Origin: Ochrobactrum sp. RH2CCR150
Lineage (GTDB): Bacteria > Pseudomonadota > Alphaproteobacteria > Rhizobiales > Rhizobiaceae
Assembly: GCA_014138095.1 (NCBI GenBank)
Contig: JACGXE010000002.1
Coordinates: forward strand, 558,001 to 622,000
Length of the DNA: 64,000 bases
Direction of reading: 5' to 3'
Shown here: one piece after another, positions 36,490 through 46,364 of the stretch
Layout of the letters: every line of letters starts with the position of its first letter
Position numbering within the stretch: position 1 is the first letter of the stretch
Made by a program: the position numbers and the translations under genes
Notes under the pieces: generated by a model
Database searches by the model: none
What the model was told of the DNA's origin: nothing
What the model saw: only the letters and a program-made list of their open reading frames with translations

Positions 36490-36523
36490 ACATTTAAGCT
36501 CGCAGGACGATAGGGCTCGCAAG

Positions 36524-37012
36524 ATGATAGATCTTTTATGGCGCGGTATCCTGATCGGGATCGGCGCAACAATCGTGATGGACATTTGGGCAATTGTGCT
36601 GGCTGCCATGCCGGGACAGTCGCTTCCAAACTGGGGCAGGGTTGGCCGCTGGTTCTGGTATCTGCGTGAAGGCCAGATTTTCCATGATGACATCGGCAAC
36701 GCTGCGCCCTACCGACACGAGGTCGCGCTTGGCTGGATCGGGCACTATGTTGTCGGTATTCTCTACGGCGTGATTTTCGCATTTTACGGCGGTGCGGCGT
36801 GGTTTGAGAATCCCGTCTTTCTTCCCGTCTGGATCTTTGGCATACTAACCGTCGCGGCCGGTTGGTTTCTGTTGCAGCCGGGACTGGGAATCGGTTGGGC
36901 AGCATCTCGTTTGCCGAATGCGCGACATGTCCGTATTATGAACCTAGTGGCGCACACGTTTTTCGCGCTCGGCATGTATGCGACTGGGCTGTTGCTGAAA
37001 AGCGTTTTCTAA
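36524..37012 (+). CDS. DUF2938 family membrane protein
   Basis: A 162-residue inner-membrane protein with four TM helices, beginning MIDLLWRGILIGIGATIVMDIWAIVL. Conserved features of DUF2938 are the N-terminal G-A-T-x-x-M-D motif, GRWFWYLREGQIFHDDIGNAAPYRHEVALGWIGHY and the last helix HTFFALGMYATGLLL. Function is unknown. It stands alone, with a hairpin and tandem repeat upstream and a terminator downstream. Confidence 0.85.
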   Translation: MIDLLWRGILIGIGATIVMDIWAIVLAAMPGQSLPNWGRVGRWFWYLREGQIFHDDIGNAAPYRHEVALGWIGHYVVGILYGVIFAFYGGAAWFENPVFLPVWIFGILTVAAGWFLLQPGLGIGWAASRLPNARHVRIMNLVAHTFFALGMYATGLLLKSVF

Positions 37013-37030
37013 TCAGTATGTTGATAGATA

Positions 37031-37051
37031 CGCCCGCCCTTCGGGTGGGCG
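37031..37051 (+). terminator. Terminator after DUF2938 gene
   Basis: Stem CGCCCGCCC / GGGTGGGCG (one G-T pair) with a TTC loop, followed by CTTTTTTT. Confidence 0.85.
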
Positions 37052-37230
37052 CTTTTTTTGAAGCTCTTTCAAATATTTCCCCGCAAATGGGGAACTGGCG
37101 TCGGCGGGCAAGTCAGTCCACACTCCATCAAGTCAATAAATAGGCATTCTCAAGGCAGAATTGTGTACAGATCGCGGTAGGGAACTGTGCTTTGTCTGCA
37201 ATGAGGTGTAAGGGGAACCAGTCCGTCCGC

Positions 37231-37369
37231 GCAAAATGCGGCGGCGTCTAACATTTTGGCAATCCCATAGGGTTGCTCCATTCTGCATTCCGTGGCGGCA
37301 CAGCAGATCTGTCCGTGGCGGAATTGGCGTGGGCACCCGAGAAACGGGCCTACTTGCCTCGGAGGAACG
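37231..37369 (+). promoter_or_regulatory. Structured 5' leader of the purine permease gene
   Basis: Three hairpins in a row: CAAAATG / CATTTTG (37232-37258), GCAATCCC / GGGTTGC (37259-37276, one bulge) and CCCG / CGGG (37336-37348). CCGAG at 37337-37341 can instead pair with CTCGG at 37358-37362, which overlaps the GGAGG ribosome binding site. A riboswitch-like role is possible; I cannot match it to a known class. The 37052-37230 stretch before it shows no gene. Confidence 0.4.
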
Positions 37370-38662
37370 ATGCTCGAAAAGCTGTTCAAGTTACAGGAAC
37401 ACGGCACAAACGCGCGGACTGAAATCATCGCTGGCGTGACGACCTTCCTGACGATGTCCTACATCATCTTCGTCAACCCGGATATCCTGTCCACCACGGG
37501 CATGGATAAAAGCGCGGTCTTTGTGGCGACCTGTCTCGCCGCTGCGCTCGGCTCGATCATCATGGCGCTTGTCGCCAACTGGCCGATCGGCATGGCGCCC
37601 GGCATGGGCCTCAACGCATTCTTCGCGTTCACGGTCGTTGGAGCCATGGGCTTCAGCTGGCAGCAGGCGCTCGGAGCTGTTTTCATTTCCGGCGTCATCT
37701 TCCTCCTTCTGACAGTAACGGGTATCCGCCGCTGGCTGGTGGAAGGCATTCCGCATTCGCTTCGAAGTGCGATTGCAGCCGGTATCGGTATGTTTCTGGC
37801 GCTCATTGGCCTGAAAACCGCAGGCGTGGTGGTCGGCAATGAAGCAACGCTTGTCGGCCTTGGCGATCTGACCAAAGCCGGTACGCTGCTTGCTATTGCC
37901 GGTTTCTTCATCATCGCGGTTCTGGATGCGCTCAAGGTTCGTGGTTCGATCCTGATCGGCATTCTGGTTATTACGATTGCGTCGATTGCGCTTGGCATCA
38001 GCCAGTTCAATGGCGTGTTCTCCGCGCCGCCAAGCCTTGCACCGACCTTTCTGCAGCTCGACGTTATGGGCGCGCTCCATACCGGCATTCTGCACGTGAT
38101 CCTGGTTTTCGTGCTGGTTGAAGTGTTCGACGCCACAGGCACGCTGATCGGCGTCGCCAAGCGTGGCGGCCTGATCGAACCGGGCAAGCCGAACCGTCTC
38201 GGTCGCGCGCTCTTTGCCGACAGCACGGCCATTCTCGGCGGTTCGCTGCTGGGCACCTCGTCCACGACAGCTTATGTCGAAAGCGCTTCTGGCGTGCAGG
38301 CAGGCGGTCGCACCGGTCTTACGGCATTCGTCGTAGCGGTGTTATTCCTTGCTGCCCTGTTCATTTCGCCGCTAGCCGGTTCGGTGCCTGCTTATGCAAC
38401 CGCACCAGCGCTGATCTATGTGGCTTGCCTCATGATGCGCGAACTGACTGAAATCGATTGGCACGACATTACGGAAGCAACGCCTGCGGCGCTTACCGCA
38501 CTGGCCATTCCGCTGACCTATTCGATTGCTAACGGTCTTGCCTTCGGCTTCATCAGCTACGTCGTGCTCAAAGCCTTCACGGGCAAGGCACGCGAGGTTC
38601 ACCTCGCAACCTGGCTGGTCGCAGCCCTGTTCGTGATCCGCTTCGCATTCTTCGCAGAATAG
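37370..38662 (+). CDS. Purine permease, AzgA/PbuG family (NCS2-like)
   Basis: Inner-membrane importer of guanine, hypoxanthine or adenine, 430 residues from ATG 37370 with CGGAGG ribosome binding site; the earlier in-frame start lacks one and adds a non-conserved stretch. Family motifs include EIIAGVTTFLTMSYIIFVNP, MGLNAFFAFTVVGAMGFSWQQALGAVFISG, and VLVEVFDATGTLIGVAKRGGL with GTSSTTAYVESASGVQAGGRTGLTA. About twelve to fourteen TM helices. A deaminase gene follows, consistent with purine salvage. Confidence 0.92.
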   Translation: MLEKLFKLQEHGTNARTEIIAGVTTFLTMSYIIFVNPDILSTTGMDKSAVFVATCLAAALGSIIMALVANWPIGMAPGMGLNAFFAFTVVGAMGFSWQQALGAVFISGVIFLLLTVTGIRRWLVEGIPHSLRSAIAAGIGMFLALIGLKTAGVVVGNEATLVGLGDLTKAGTLLAIAGFFIIAVLDALKVRGSILIGILVITIASIALGISQFNGVFSAPPSLAPTFLQLDVMGALHTGILHVILVFVLVEVFDATGTLIGVAKRGGLIEPGKPNRLGRALFADSTAILGGSLLGTSSTTAYVESASGVQAGGRTGLTAFVVAVLFLAALFISPLAGSVPAYATAPALIYVACLMMRELTEIDWHDITEATPAALTALAIPLTYSIANGLAFGFISYVVLKAFTGKAREVHLATWLVAALFVIRFAFFAE

Positions 38663-38669
38663 TCTTGTA

Positions 38670-38698
38670 ACGCCGGGCGTTCGCGCCCGGCGTATTTT
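38670..38698 (+). terminator. Terminator after purine permease gene
   Basis: Stem ACGCCGGGCG / CGCCCGGCGT with a TTCG tetraloop followed by ATTTT. Confidence 0.85.
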
Positions 38699-38723
38699 CC
38701 GATGTTAGATGAGGAGAGAGCCT

Positions 38724-39323
38724 TTGCAGTCGAACGATCTGAAGCTTCTGGAACGACTGATTGAAGTCCTTGAGAATGATATCATCCCGTTGACGGAAAA
38801 GGGCGTTGCCGCTGGCAACAAGATTTTCGGCGCAGCACTTTTGCAAAAATCCGATCTCTCGCTCGTCCTGGCCGAAACCAATAATGAGACGGAAAACCCG
38901 CTTTGGCACGGAGAAGTGCACACGCTGAAGCGCTTTTACGAAATGCCGGAAAAGGGCAGACCAAACACCAAGGATATGGTGTTCTTTTCCACCCATGAGC
39001 CATGCTCGATGTGCCTTTCGGCCATCACCTGGAGCGGCTTCGACAATTTCTATTATCTGTTCAGCCATGAAGATTCGCGCGATGCGTTTTCCATCCCGCA
39101 CGATCTGAAAATTCTCAAAGAAGTCTTCACGCTGGAGCCGGGCGGCTATAATCGCGACAATGCCTTCTGGCATAGCCATTCTTTGCCCAAGCTGGTCGCA
39201 GCTTTGCCGGAACCGGATCGTTCGCGGCTTGAAAAGCGCCTTGATGCCATTCGCGCCAAATATGATGCGATGTCCGGCGCCTATCAGTCCCAGAAGGATG
39301 GCAACGCCATCCCCCTCAATTGA
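38724..39323 (+). CDS. Cytidine/deoxycytidylate deaminase family protein
   Basis: A 199-residue zinc hydrolase of the CDA fold. The zinc site is HGE (62-64) and PCSMC (93-97), with the proton-shuttle Glu64. The best start is TTG 38724, with GAGGAGAG correctly spaced before it; the ATG at 38709 lies over that ribosome binding site. The sequence is longer than typical guanine or tRNA-adenosine deaminases and has an extra C-terminal helix. Its place after a purine permease gene hints at a purine base or nucleoside substrate, but the substrate is not established. Confidence 0.85.
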   Translation: MQSNDLKLLERLIEVLENDIIPLTEKGVAAGNKIFGAALLQKSDLSLVLAETNNETENPLWHGEVHTLKRFYEMPEKGRPNTKDMVFFSTHEPCSMCLSAITWSGFDNFYYLFSHEDSRDAFSIPHDLKILKEVFTLEPGGYNRDNAFWHSHSLPKLVAALPEPDRSRLEKRLDAIRAKYDAMSGAYQSQKDGNAIPLN

Positions 39324-39465
39324 GCCACATTATTTTAACTGAAGCTTGACAGGTCGACGGGTTACGCCGCACATCGCTCGTGTTGCGTGATCCGTTTAGT
39401 TTTTGCGAAGATTGTTTGACTTCGCATGCCGATGCCAGCGCGTCGGCGAGCCTGTGAGGATATTG

Positions 39466-39966
39466 ATGCTGCGTATGATTGTTATGGGCGTTTCGGGGTC
39501 CGGAAAGTCCACTGTCGGCGAGAAGATTGCTGCCGAATTGCAGTTGCCCTTTCTGGAAGGGGATTCGCTGCACCCAAAGGCCAATGTCGATAAAATGTCG
39601 GCGGGTATTCCGCTTCAGGACGAAGATCGCTGGCCTTGGCTGGACAAGATTGGTGAGCACCTTGCCGCAGCAAATGATGGCATTGTCGTCTCCTGTTCGG
39701 CGCTGAAAGCAGTCTATCGTGACCGTTTGCGCGCCGCTGCCGGAGCGCCGGTTATGATCATTTTTCTCGACGGTACTTTTGAAGTTCTCCACGAGCATAT
39801 GGGCCACCGTACAGGCCATTTCATGCCGGTCGCCATGCTCGAAAGCCAGATCGCAACGCTGGAAAGCCCGGTGGGCGAGCCGCTTGTTTTCCGGGCCGAC
39901 GTAGCCGACCCGATTGAGAAGATTGTGGCGGAAAGCCTCGCCTGGATCCGCGCTCAGAAGCTCTGA
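39466..39966 (+). CDS. Gluconokinase (thermoresistant type)
   Basis: Phosphorylates D-gluconate to 6-phosphogluconate. The 166-residue protein starts MLRMIVMGVSGSGKSTVGEK with the P-loop GVSGSGKST, then FLEGDSLHPKANVDKMSAGIPLQDEDRWPWL, a signature of GntK, VVSCSALKAVYRDRLR and GHFMPVAMLESQIATLE. The start at ATG 39466 has GAGGA upstream; the longer frame from 39403 is not conserved. No gluconate permease gene is adjacent. It ends a few bases before the convergent transporter gene. Confidence 0.93.
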   Translation: MLRMIVMGVSGSGKSTVGEKIAAELQLPFLEGDSLHPKANVDKMSAGIPLQDEDRWPWLDKIGEHLAAANDGIVVSCSALKAVYRDRLRAAAGAPVMIIFLDGTFEVLHEHMGHRTGHFMPVAMLESQIATLESPVGEPLVFRADVADPIEKIVAESLAWIRAQKL

Positions 39967-39972
39967 CAGAGT

Positions 39973-41745
39973 TTATTTCAACGGCCAGAAGAACATCAAT
40001 GTCGGCACAGTCACGATGGCGATGATGATGGAGAGTGGCAGTCCAAGACGTGGATAGTCGCTGAATTTGTAACCGCCCGGTCCCATGACCAGTGTGTTGC
40101 ACTGGTGGCCGATAGGGGTGAGGAAATCACACCCTGCGCCGATCGCCACAGCCATCAGGAAAGCTTCCGGCTTGAAACCAAGGCCGGAGGCGAAGCTGGT
40201 TGCAATCGGAGCCATGACCAGAACCGTTGCGGCATTGTTGAGAAACGGCGTCACCATCATTGCGGCGACGAGGATCAGCGCCAGCGCACCGGCGGGCGGC
40301 AACTGGTGGCCTATGGAGGCGAGCGCTTCGGCTATCAGATCAGTGCCGCCTGTGGTTCTAAGCGCGTCCGACACCGGTATCAGCGCCGCCAGCATCACCA
40401 GAATAGGGCCGTCAATCTCGTCATAGACTTCGTTGAGCGGGATGACCTTGAAAAGCAGCATCGCAACTGCGGCTGCGAAAAACGCCACGGCGACCGGTAC
40501 GATGCTCAAAGCCGTCGCGCCAATGGCAACAATTAGAATTGCCAGCGGTATGAGGCTCTTGCGAACATTTCCGAGCATCAGCTTGCGCCGCGCCAAAGGC
40601 AAAAGCTCGAATTCCGGCAGGAAGGTGGATAGGCTGGCCTGTCTGCCCTGAAGCACCAGCACATCGCCGAACCGCAGGCGCACTTCGCTCAAGCGCTCGG
40701 TAATGCGTTCGCCGGGGCGGCTGACGGCGAGAAGATTGACGTCATAGCGCGCATAAAGCTCCAGCCGCTGCGCTGACAGATCGACAAGATGGGAATTCTT
40801 GCCGATGACAGCCTCTACCACTTCGATATCGGTAGAGCCGCTTGTGTCTTTTGGGTCGCGATTTTCGGACAGGGTCAGCTTTCCGGCGCTGACGACTGTA
40901 TCGAGCGCTTTCGGGTCGCCTTCCAGCATGACGATATCGTCTTCGGCAAGCACCGTGTCGGGCAGAGGCGTGATGCGCCCTTCCTTGCGGATAATGGCCG
41001 TGACCATGGCTTCGCCTTCGGCAGGGCGGATAAGTTCGGATATTTGTTTGCCAACCAGCGGAGAGGATTTTGAAACGCGGGCTTCGGAAGCGTAGTTCTT
41101 GATCTTGATTGCTTCGTTGAGAGAAACGTTTTCACGGGTACGCTGTGGCACCAGCCAGTAGAAGCAAACGAGATAGACAAGACCGACAGCCGCAAGCACC
41201 GCGCCGACCGGCGTGAAGTCGAACATGGTGAAAGGTTCGCCGACCATTTCGCCGCGAATGCGTGAAACGACGATGTTGGGCGAAGTGCCAACCTGCGTCA
41301 TCAATCCGCCGAGCAGCGCGCCAAAGGCCATCGGCATCAGAAATGTCGAGGGCGAGACATTGGAGCGGCGGGCAAACTGAAAGGCGACCGGGATCATGAT
41401 CGCCAGCGCGCCGACATTTTTTACGAAGGCGGAGAGCACCGTCACGATGGCGACCAGAACGGCCAACTGTAATCGAACGCTGTTCATTTCCGGCAGGAAC
41501 CGCTGTACGGCGAGCTGCATCAAGCCGGAGCGAGCAACACCCGCACTGACCACCAATGCGCTGCCCACAATGATGACGATGTCATCGCTAAAGCCAGTAA
41601 ACGCTTTATCAAAGGGAACGACACCAACCGCGATGCCAAGCAAAAGCGCGCAAAGCGCCACGACGTCGTATCGAAACTTGCCCCAGATAAATGCCCCCAT
41701 CATAAGTACGATCACAGAGAAGGATAGTATCTGTTGATGAGTCAT
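39973..41745 (-). CDS. SLC13/DASS-family transporter with two TrkA-C domains
   Basis: A 590-residue inner-membrane transporter. The membrane part is split into two halves (residues ~1-195 and ~395-590) with the family motifs NVGALAIMIPVAFQFARR, GGLMTQVGTSPNIVVSRIRG and the C-terminal LNNAATVLVMAPIATSFA and FLTPIGHQCNTLVMGPGGY. Between them are two TrkA-C (RCK_C) domains, for example SPLVGKQISELIRPAEGEAMVTAIIRKEG. Substrates of this group are sulfate, dicarboxylates or other anions. It is not linked to genes that reveal which. Confidence 0.9.
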   Translation of the reverse strand: MTHQQILSFSVIVLMMGAFIWGKFRYDVVALCALLLGIAVGVVPFDKAFTGFSDDIVIIVGSALVVSAGVARSGLMQLAVQRFLPEMNSVRLQLAVLVAIVTVLSAFVKNVGALAIMIPVAFQFARRSNVSPSTFLMPMAFGALLGGLMTQVGTSPNIVVSRIRGEMVGEPFTMFDFTPVGAVLAAVGLVYLVCFYWLVPQRTRENVSLNEAIKIKNYASEARVSKSSPLVGKQISELIRPAEGEAMVTAIIRKEGRITPLPDTVLAEDDIVMLEGDPKALDTVVSAGKLTLSENRDPKDTSGSTDIEVVEAVIGKNSHLVDLSAQRLELYARYDVNLLAVSRPGERITERLSEVRLRFGDVLVLQGRQASLSTFLPEFELLPLARRKLMLGNVRKSLIPLAILIVAIGATALSIVPVAVAFFAAAVAMLLFKVIPLNEVYDEIDGPILVMLAALIPVSDALRTTGGTDLIAEALASIGHQLPPAGALALILVAAMMVTPFLNNAATVLVMAPIATSFASGLGFKPEAFLMAVAIGAGCDFLTPIGHQCNTLVMGPGGYKFSDYPRLGLPLSIIIAIVTVPTLMFFWPLK

Positions 41746-41862
41746 TCAGTACGCGTTCCCAGAAATGAGAAAATTATTCCGTTTCTGTGTAACGCATAAA
41801 ATTTCAAACGGAAATTGATTATTCAGGGCGGTGTAAATATCGCGCGCCGCAGAAAATAAGTG

Positions 41863-41892
41863 GCCTTGCGCTCTGGTTGTAGAGCGCAAGGC
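41863..41892 (-). terminator. Terminator after ugpC
   Basis: Perfect 12-bp stem GCCTTGCGCTCT / AGAGCGCAAGGC with a 6-base loop, nine bases after the ugpC stop codon; a short T-rich stretch follows on the minus strand. Confidence 0.7.
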
Positions 41893-41900
41893 TGTTTCAA

Positions 41901-42956
41901 TCAATCGCCGATACGGCGGCCATTCGCGTCGAAAAGATGCACGTTCTGCGCAGAAGCACCGACCTTCACAACTTCATCAATCGTGTGGCTGGAACGACCG
42001 GCCACGCGGAAGACCAGCGGTTTGCCATCCGACAGAGAGCCATGGATGAAGCTTTCCGCGCCGACAAGCTCAATCGCATCGATGCGCACATCGGCATTGA
42101 AACCGTCAGCTGCCGGTTCTCCGGCATTGAGGATGCGCATGTCTTCAGGACGCACACCGAGCGTGAACGTGCCCGACTGGACGCTGATGGCGCTTCCTGG
42201 CTGCCAGACTGTGCTTGCACCGCCTTCGAGCAGGTTCATCGACGGAGAGCCGATGAAGGTCGCAACAAAGGTCGAGGCAGGCTTTTCGTAAAGCTCGATA
42301 GGCGTGCCGACCTGCTCGATATTTCCGGCATTCAACACCACGAGACGATCAGCCATGGTCATGGCTTCCATCTGGTCGTGGGTCACATAAACACTGGTCG
42401 TGCCGAGCGAACGCTGCAAGCGCTTGATCTCGACGCGCATTTGCACGCGCAGCTTGGCATCAAGATTGGAAAGTGGTTCATCGAACAGGAAAGCCGCCGG
42501 TTCGCGCACAATAGCGCGACCCATGGCGACGCGCTGGCGCTGGCCGCCCGAAAGCTGGCGCGGCTTGCGGTCGAGGAATTGTTCGATTTCCAGCGCCTTG
42601 GCGGCCTTGCCGATACGGCGTTCGATTTCGTCTTTCGGTGTTTTACGGTTTTTCAGGCCATAAGCGAGGTTGTCGCGCACCGTCATATGCGGATAGAGCG
42701 CATAGTTCTGAAACACCATGGCGATGTCGCGCTCTGCTGGCTCGACATCGTTGACCACCCGGTCGCCAATGGCAATCGTACCGCCGGTGATGCTTTCCAG
42801 ACCGGCAATCATGCGCAGAAGCGTGGATTTTCCGCAGCCCGATGGGCCAACGAGAACGACGAATTCACCATCCTGAATATCCAGTGAAACGCCTTTGATG
42901 ACTTCAATACCGCCGCCATAGCTCTTGCGGACATTATCAAGAACGATCTTGCTCAT
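41901..42956 (-). CDS. ugpC: sn-glycerol-3-phosphate ABC transporter ATPase UgpC
   Basis: Cytoplasmic ATPase for glycerol-3-phosphate uptake, 351 residues. Walker A is GPSGCGKST (38-46), signature [17 protein letters not shown], Walker [12 protein letters not shown], switch [14 protein letters not shown], then a TOBE/MalK-type regulatory domain with [11 protein letters not shown] 42956 overlaps the ugpE stop codon by one base (TAATG); the longer upstream reading is a shadow of ugpE. Last gene of ugpBAEC, which is usually phosphate-controlled by PhoB. Confidence 0.94.
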   Translation of the reverse strand: MSKIVLDNVRKSYGGGIEVIKGVSLDIQDGEFVVLVGPSGCGKSTLLRMIAGLESITGGTIAIGDRVVNDVEPAERDIAMVFQNYALYPHMTVRDNLAYGLKNRKTPKDEIERRIGKAAKALEIEQFLDRKPRQLSGGQRQRVAMGRAIVREPAAFLFDEPLSNLDAKLRVQMRVEIKRLQRSLGTTSVYVTHDQMEAMTMADRLVVLNAGNIEQVGTPIELYEKPASTFVATFIGSPSMNLLEGGASTVWQPGSAISVQSGTFTLGVRPEDMRILNAGEPAADGFNADVRIDAIELVGAESFIHGSLSDGKPLVFRVAGRSSHTIDEVVKVGASAQNVHLFDANGRRIGD

Positions 42957-43804
42957 TATTTTTCCGTTTCCACGAGACCTTTGACGAACCAGCGCTGCAT
43001 CAGCACGACAACGAGGATCGGCGGGATGATGGCCAGAATTGCCGTTACCATGACATAGTTCCACGGGGTGGAAGCGTCGGCCCAATCGACCATGCGGCGC
43101 AGGCCGATGATGATGGTGTTCATTTTCGCATCATTGGTAACGAGCAGAGGCCAGAGATATTGGGTCCATCCGTAAATGAAGAGAATGACGAAGAGCGCCG
43201 CGATATTCGTCTTCGACAAGGGCAGGAGGATGTCGCGCATGAAGCGGAACGGTCCTGCATTGTCGATACGGGCGGCTTCGACCAGTTCTCCCGGAATGGT
43301 GAGGAAGAACTGCCGGAACAGGAATGTCGCGGTTGCAGATGCCATCAGGGGCAGTGTCAGCCCCGCATAGGTATCAATCAGCCCGAGATCCACGATGACC
43401 TTATAGGTGGGCAGGATGCGCACTTCGACCGGCAGCATCAGCGTCACAAAAATCATCCAGAAGAAGAACATGCGCAGCGGAAAGCGGAAGAAGACAATCG
43501 CGAAGGCCGACATGAACGAGATGATGATCTTGCCGACGGCAATCGCCATTGCCACGACAAACGAGTTCCACAACAGCCTTTCAAGGCTGACGCCGACAAC
43601 GCGCTCCACACCGCCGAATATGGCTTCGTTGTAGTTCTCGACAAGATGATTGCCGGGCAGAAGCGAGATTGGCGGACGGATGATTTCCGACGAACTCATC
43701 GTCGAGGCGACGAAGGTATAATAAATCGGAAAGGCGACGATGATGATCCCGATGATCAGGATCAGGTGGCCGATCAGATTGGAGATGGGGCGTTTTTCGA
43801 TCAT
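42956..43804 (-). CDS. ugpE: sn-glycerol-3-phosphate ABC transporter permease UgpE
   Basis: Inner-membrane subunit with six TM helices, 282 residues from ATG 43804 ([13 protein letters not shown]), which aligns with the E. coli UgpE start. A TTG at 43819 that overlaps the ugpA stop codon (TTGA) is an alternative. It shows [61 protein letters not shown] (the EAA motif) and [16 protein letters not shown] at the end. Confidence 0.93.
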   Translation of the reverse strand: MIEKRPISNLIGHLILIIGIIIVAFPIYYTFVASTMSSSEIIRPPISLLPGNHLVENYNEAIFGGVERVVGVSLERLLWNSFVVAMAIAVGKIIISFMSAFAIVFFRFPLRMFFFWMIFVTLMLPVEVRILPTYKVIVDLGLIDTYAGLTLPLMASATATFLFRQFFLTIPGELVEAARIDNAGPFRFMRDILLPLSKTNIAALFVILFIYGWTQYLWPLLVTNDAKMNTIIIGLRRMVDWADASTPWNYVMVTAILAIIPPILVVVLMQRWFVKGLVETEK

Positions 43805-43815
43805 GGCCGCCTCGC

Positions 43816-44697
43816 TCAAGAATAATGCACGCGCTTCTCAACGAAGCGGAACTGGAAAGCAGTCAGGGCGATGACGATGGCCATCAGGATGACCGATTGG
43901 GCAGACGACGAGCCGAGGTTCAGATTGACGAAGCCGTCATTGTAAACCTTGTAGACCAGCGTTTCCGTTGCCTTGGCAGGGCCGCCCCCCGTGACGGCGT
44001 GGATGATGCCGAACGTGTCGAAGAAGGCATAGGTCGTGTTGACCACCAGCAGGAAGAACGAGGTGGGGGCCAGCAACGGAAACACAATGGTCCAGAAGCG
44101 CCGCGCACCGCGCGCGCCGTCAATGGCTGCCGCTTCGATTAACGACTTAGGAATTGCCTGCAAGCCCGCGACAAAAAACAGGAAATTGTAGGAAATCTGT
44201 TTCCATGCAGCGGCGAAAACAACGAGGCCCATGGCCTGATTGCCGTCGAGAAGCGGATCCCAAGCGACGCCGTTGCGGCGCAGGATATAGGCAAGTGTGC
44301 CCATGGCCGGGTTGAACATGAACAGCCAGAGCATACCGGCGACGGCAGGCGCCACGGCATAGGGCCAGATCAACAACGTGCGATAAAGGGTCTTGCCGCG
44401 TATGACGCGGTCGGCCGCAGTCGCCAGCAACAAGGCAGCGCCCATGGCCACAAAAGCCGTCAGGACGTTGAAAACAATCGTGACCCTGAAGGAATGCAGA
44501 TAATTAGGGTCCGAAAGAACCGCGCTGAAATTTGCCAGTCCTACGAAGGTGGATTTCAGGCCAAATGCGTCTTCACGCATGAAGGACTGATAGATGGCCT
44601 GACTGGCGGGCCAGAAGAAGAATACCAGCGTCAATGCAATCTGCGGCGCCAGCAGGAAATAGGGTAAAAACTTGTTGGGGAACGTGACTTTCTGCAC
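43816..44697 (-). CDS. ugpA: sn-glycerol-3-phosphate ABC transporter permease UgpA
   Basis: Inner-membrane subunit with six TM helices. GTG 44697 with AAGGA eight bases upstream gives 293 residues, close to E. coli UgpA (295); an ATG at 44721 would add eight residues. Landmarks are [87 protein letters not shown] and [22 protein letters not shown]. Confidence 0.93.
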   Translation of the reverse strand: MQKVTFPNKFLPYFLLAPQIALTLVFFFWPASQAIYQSFMREDAFGLKSTFVGLANFSAVLSDPNYLHSFRVTIVFNVLTAFVAMGAALLLATAADRVIRGKTLYRTLLIWPYAVAPAVAGMLWLFMFNPAMGTLAYILRRNGVAWDPLLDGNQAMGLVVFAAAWKQISYNFLFFVAGLQAIPKSLIEAAAIDGARGARRFWTIVFPLLAPTSFFLLVVNTTYAFFDTFGIIHAVTGGGPAKATETLVYKVYNDGFVNLNLGSSSAQSVILMAIVIALTAFQFRFVEKRVHYS

Positions 44698-44722
44698 GGG
44701 CGATTTCCTTGCAGGAAACAAA

Positions 44723-44750
44723 GCCGCCCACTCGATTATGAGCAGGCGGC
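44723..44750 (-). terminator. Intercistronic hairpin between ugpB and ugpA
   Basis: GCCGCC-CA-CTC / GAG-CA-GGCGGC forms an interrupted stem with a six-base loop in the 70-base ugpB-ugpA gap. It has little T-tract and may tune or process the transcript so that the binding protein is made in excess. Confidence 0.45.
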
Positions 44751-44767
44751 ATTGCTTGATTTAAAAC

Positions 44768-46069
44768 TTATTGCGCGGCTGCGATCGCTTCGTTTCCGCG
44801 CTTGACGGCGTTTTCGAGCGCGGTCTTCGCGTCCTGCTTGCCGCCGAGCATGGCTTCGAACTCTTCGTTCAGGATATCACGCACCTGCGGCAGGTTGACG
44901 AGGCGCACGCCCTTGGAGTTTTCGGTCGGCTCCTTGCCCATCATCTGAAGGATCGGCGTTTCGCGACCCGGATTCTTTTCATAGAAATCCGACTTCTTGG
45001 TTTCTTCGTACGCGGCCAGCGTTACAGGCAGATAGCCAGACTTCTCATGCAGCTTGACCTGAATCTTGGTCTGCGACAGGAAGTTGAAGAACTGTGCAAT
45101 ACCCTTGTACTGATCGTCGCTGAGACCAGCGAAAACCCAAAGCGCCGCACCGCCGGGGATGGTGTTCTGCGGGCCGTGACCTTCGTAATAAGGCAACTGG
45201 CCGATACCGTAATTGATGCCGGATTTGACCACATCGCCGAGACCGCCGGACGATTCCGTCAGCATCGCGCATTCACCGGACGTGAAGAGCTGCTTTGCTT
45301 CCGAGGTGCGTCCGCCGTAGCGGAATGCGCCATCCTTGGCGAGATCGGCAATCGACTGGAAATGCTGGATGTAAAGCGGGGAATTGATTTCCAGCTTCAC
45401 ATCGGTGCCGCCAAGGCCATTTTCGTTGGTGCCGTAAGGAACGTTGTTCCAGGCTGCGAAGTTTTCGGTCTGGATCCAGGTCAGCCAGGTCGAGGTGAAG
45501 CCGCACGGGGCCGCACCGCTCGTCTTGATTTTCTTGGCCGCTTCAAACACTTCAGGCCAGGTCTTCGGCGGATTGTTTTCATCCAGACCAGCCTTCTTGA
45601 AGGCATCCTTGTTGTAATAGAGGATCGGCGACGAGGAATTATACGGGAAGGACAGCATCGTGCCGTCCGGCTTGGAATAATAGGCGACGATACCCGGCAG
45701 GTACTGCGACTTGTCGAACTTGAAGCCGCCCTTTTCCAGCACTTCGGCTGCCGGAACCACAGCGCCTTCAGCGCCCATCATCACGCCGCTGCCAGCGTCG
45801 AAGACCTGAAGAATTGCCGGCGGCTGCTTGGAACGGAACGCGGCGATGCCTGCATTCAACGTTTCAGGGTAGCTGCCCTTGTAAACCGGGACGATCTTGT
45901 AATCGCTCTGGCTTTCATTGAACTCCTTGGTGAGTTCGTTGATCATTTCGTTATTGGCGCCCGTCATGCCGTGCCACCAGGACAATTCGGTCTGGGCAAA
46001 TGCCTGCGAACCGATGGAAAGAGCAAGTACGCCTGTGAGCGCGGAAGTCGTGATCAGACGGGTAAGCAT
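44768..46069 (-). CDS. ugpB: sn-glycerol-3-phosphate-binding periplasmic protein UgpB
   Basis: Periplasmic receptor for glycerol-3-phosphate, 433 residues. The signal peptide MLTRLITTSALTGVLALSIGSQAFAQ is followed by TELSWWHGMTGANNEMINELTKEFNESQ and YKIVPVYKGSYPETLNAGIAAFRSKQPP, hallmark UgpB sequence, plus FPYNSSSPILYYNKDAFKKAGLD, LWVFAGLSDDQYKGIAQFF and GYLPVT. First gene of the ugp operon; no clear Pho box was found in the upstream region. Confidence 0.95.
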   Translation of the reverse strand: MLTRLITTSALTGVLALSIGSQAFAQTELSWWHGMTGANNEMINELTKEFNESQSDYKIVPVYKGSYPETLNAGIAAFRSKQPPAILQVFDAGSGVMMGAEGAVVPAAEVLEKGGFKFDKSQYLPGIVAYYSKPDGTMLSFPYNSSSPILYYNKDAFKKAGLDENNPPKTWPEVFEAAKKIKTSGAAPCGFTSTWLTWIQTENFAAWNNVPYGTNENGLGGTDVKLEINSPLYIQHFQSIADLAKDGAFRYGGRTSEAKQLFTSGECAMLTESSGGLGDVVKSGINYGIGQLPYYEGHGPQNTIPGGAALWVFAGLSDDQYKGIAQFFNFLSQTKIQVKLHEKSGYLPVTLAAYEETKKSDFYEKNPGRETPILQMMGKEPTENSKGVRLVNLPQVRDILNEEFEAMLGGKQDAKTALENAVKRGNEAIAAAQ

Positions 46070-46360
46070 GTTTCCTCCTCATGCTGAGTGGCTGCATTCA
46101 GGCTTAGCCGATCCCGGCGTGTCCGCTTTGCGCAACCCTGTTTTTATGTAGCGCTTATATGAATGCAATTTTTTGTGAAGGATCAACCTTCGATTTTCCC
46201 AATGCCAGAGTAAACTCGAAAATAGTAGCTCTAAAAAAGAAAAAAATCGAAAGCTACGCGAAAAATTGTGAAGGGCTGTGGATTATTTCGGGGCTCGACA
46301 CTGAAGACGAGGCGGTCAGTCAACCGTATCGGAGACTGACGCCGCTGTCTTGCGCGAAAA
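46070..46360. other. Intergenic region upstream of ugpB
   Basis: About 290 bases, AT-rich at 46160-46290, hold the ugpB promoter. Neither a convincing PHO box (CTGTCAT repeats) nor a gene is visible. Frames running through here into the dipeptidase gene are shadows. Confidence 0.5.
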
Positions 46361-46364
46361 AGAA

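Noticed and set aside
46070..46150. PHO box before ugpB
   Set aside because: No pair of CTGTCAT-like repeats could be recognised, although phosphate control is known for ugp operons elsewhere.
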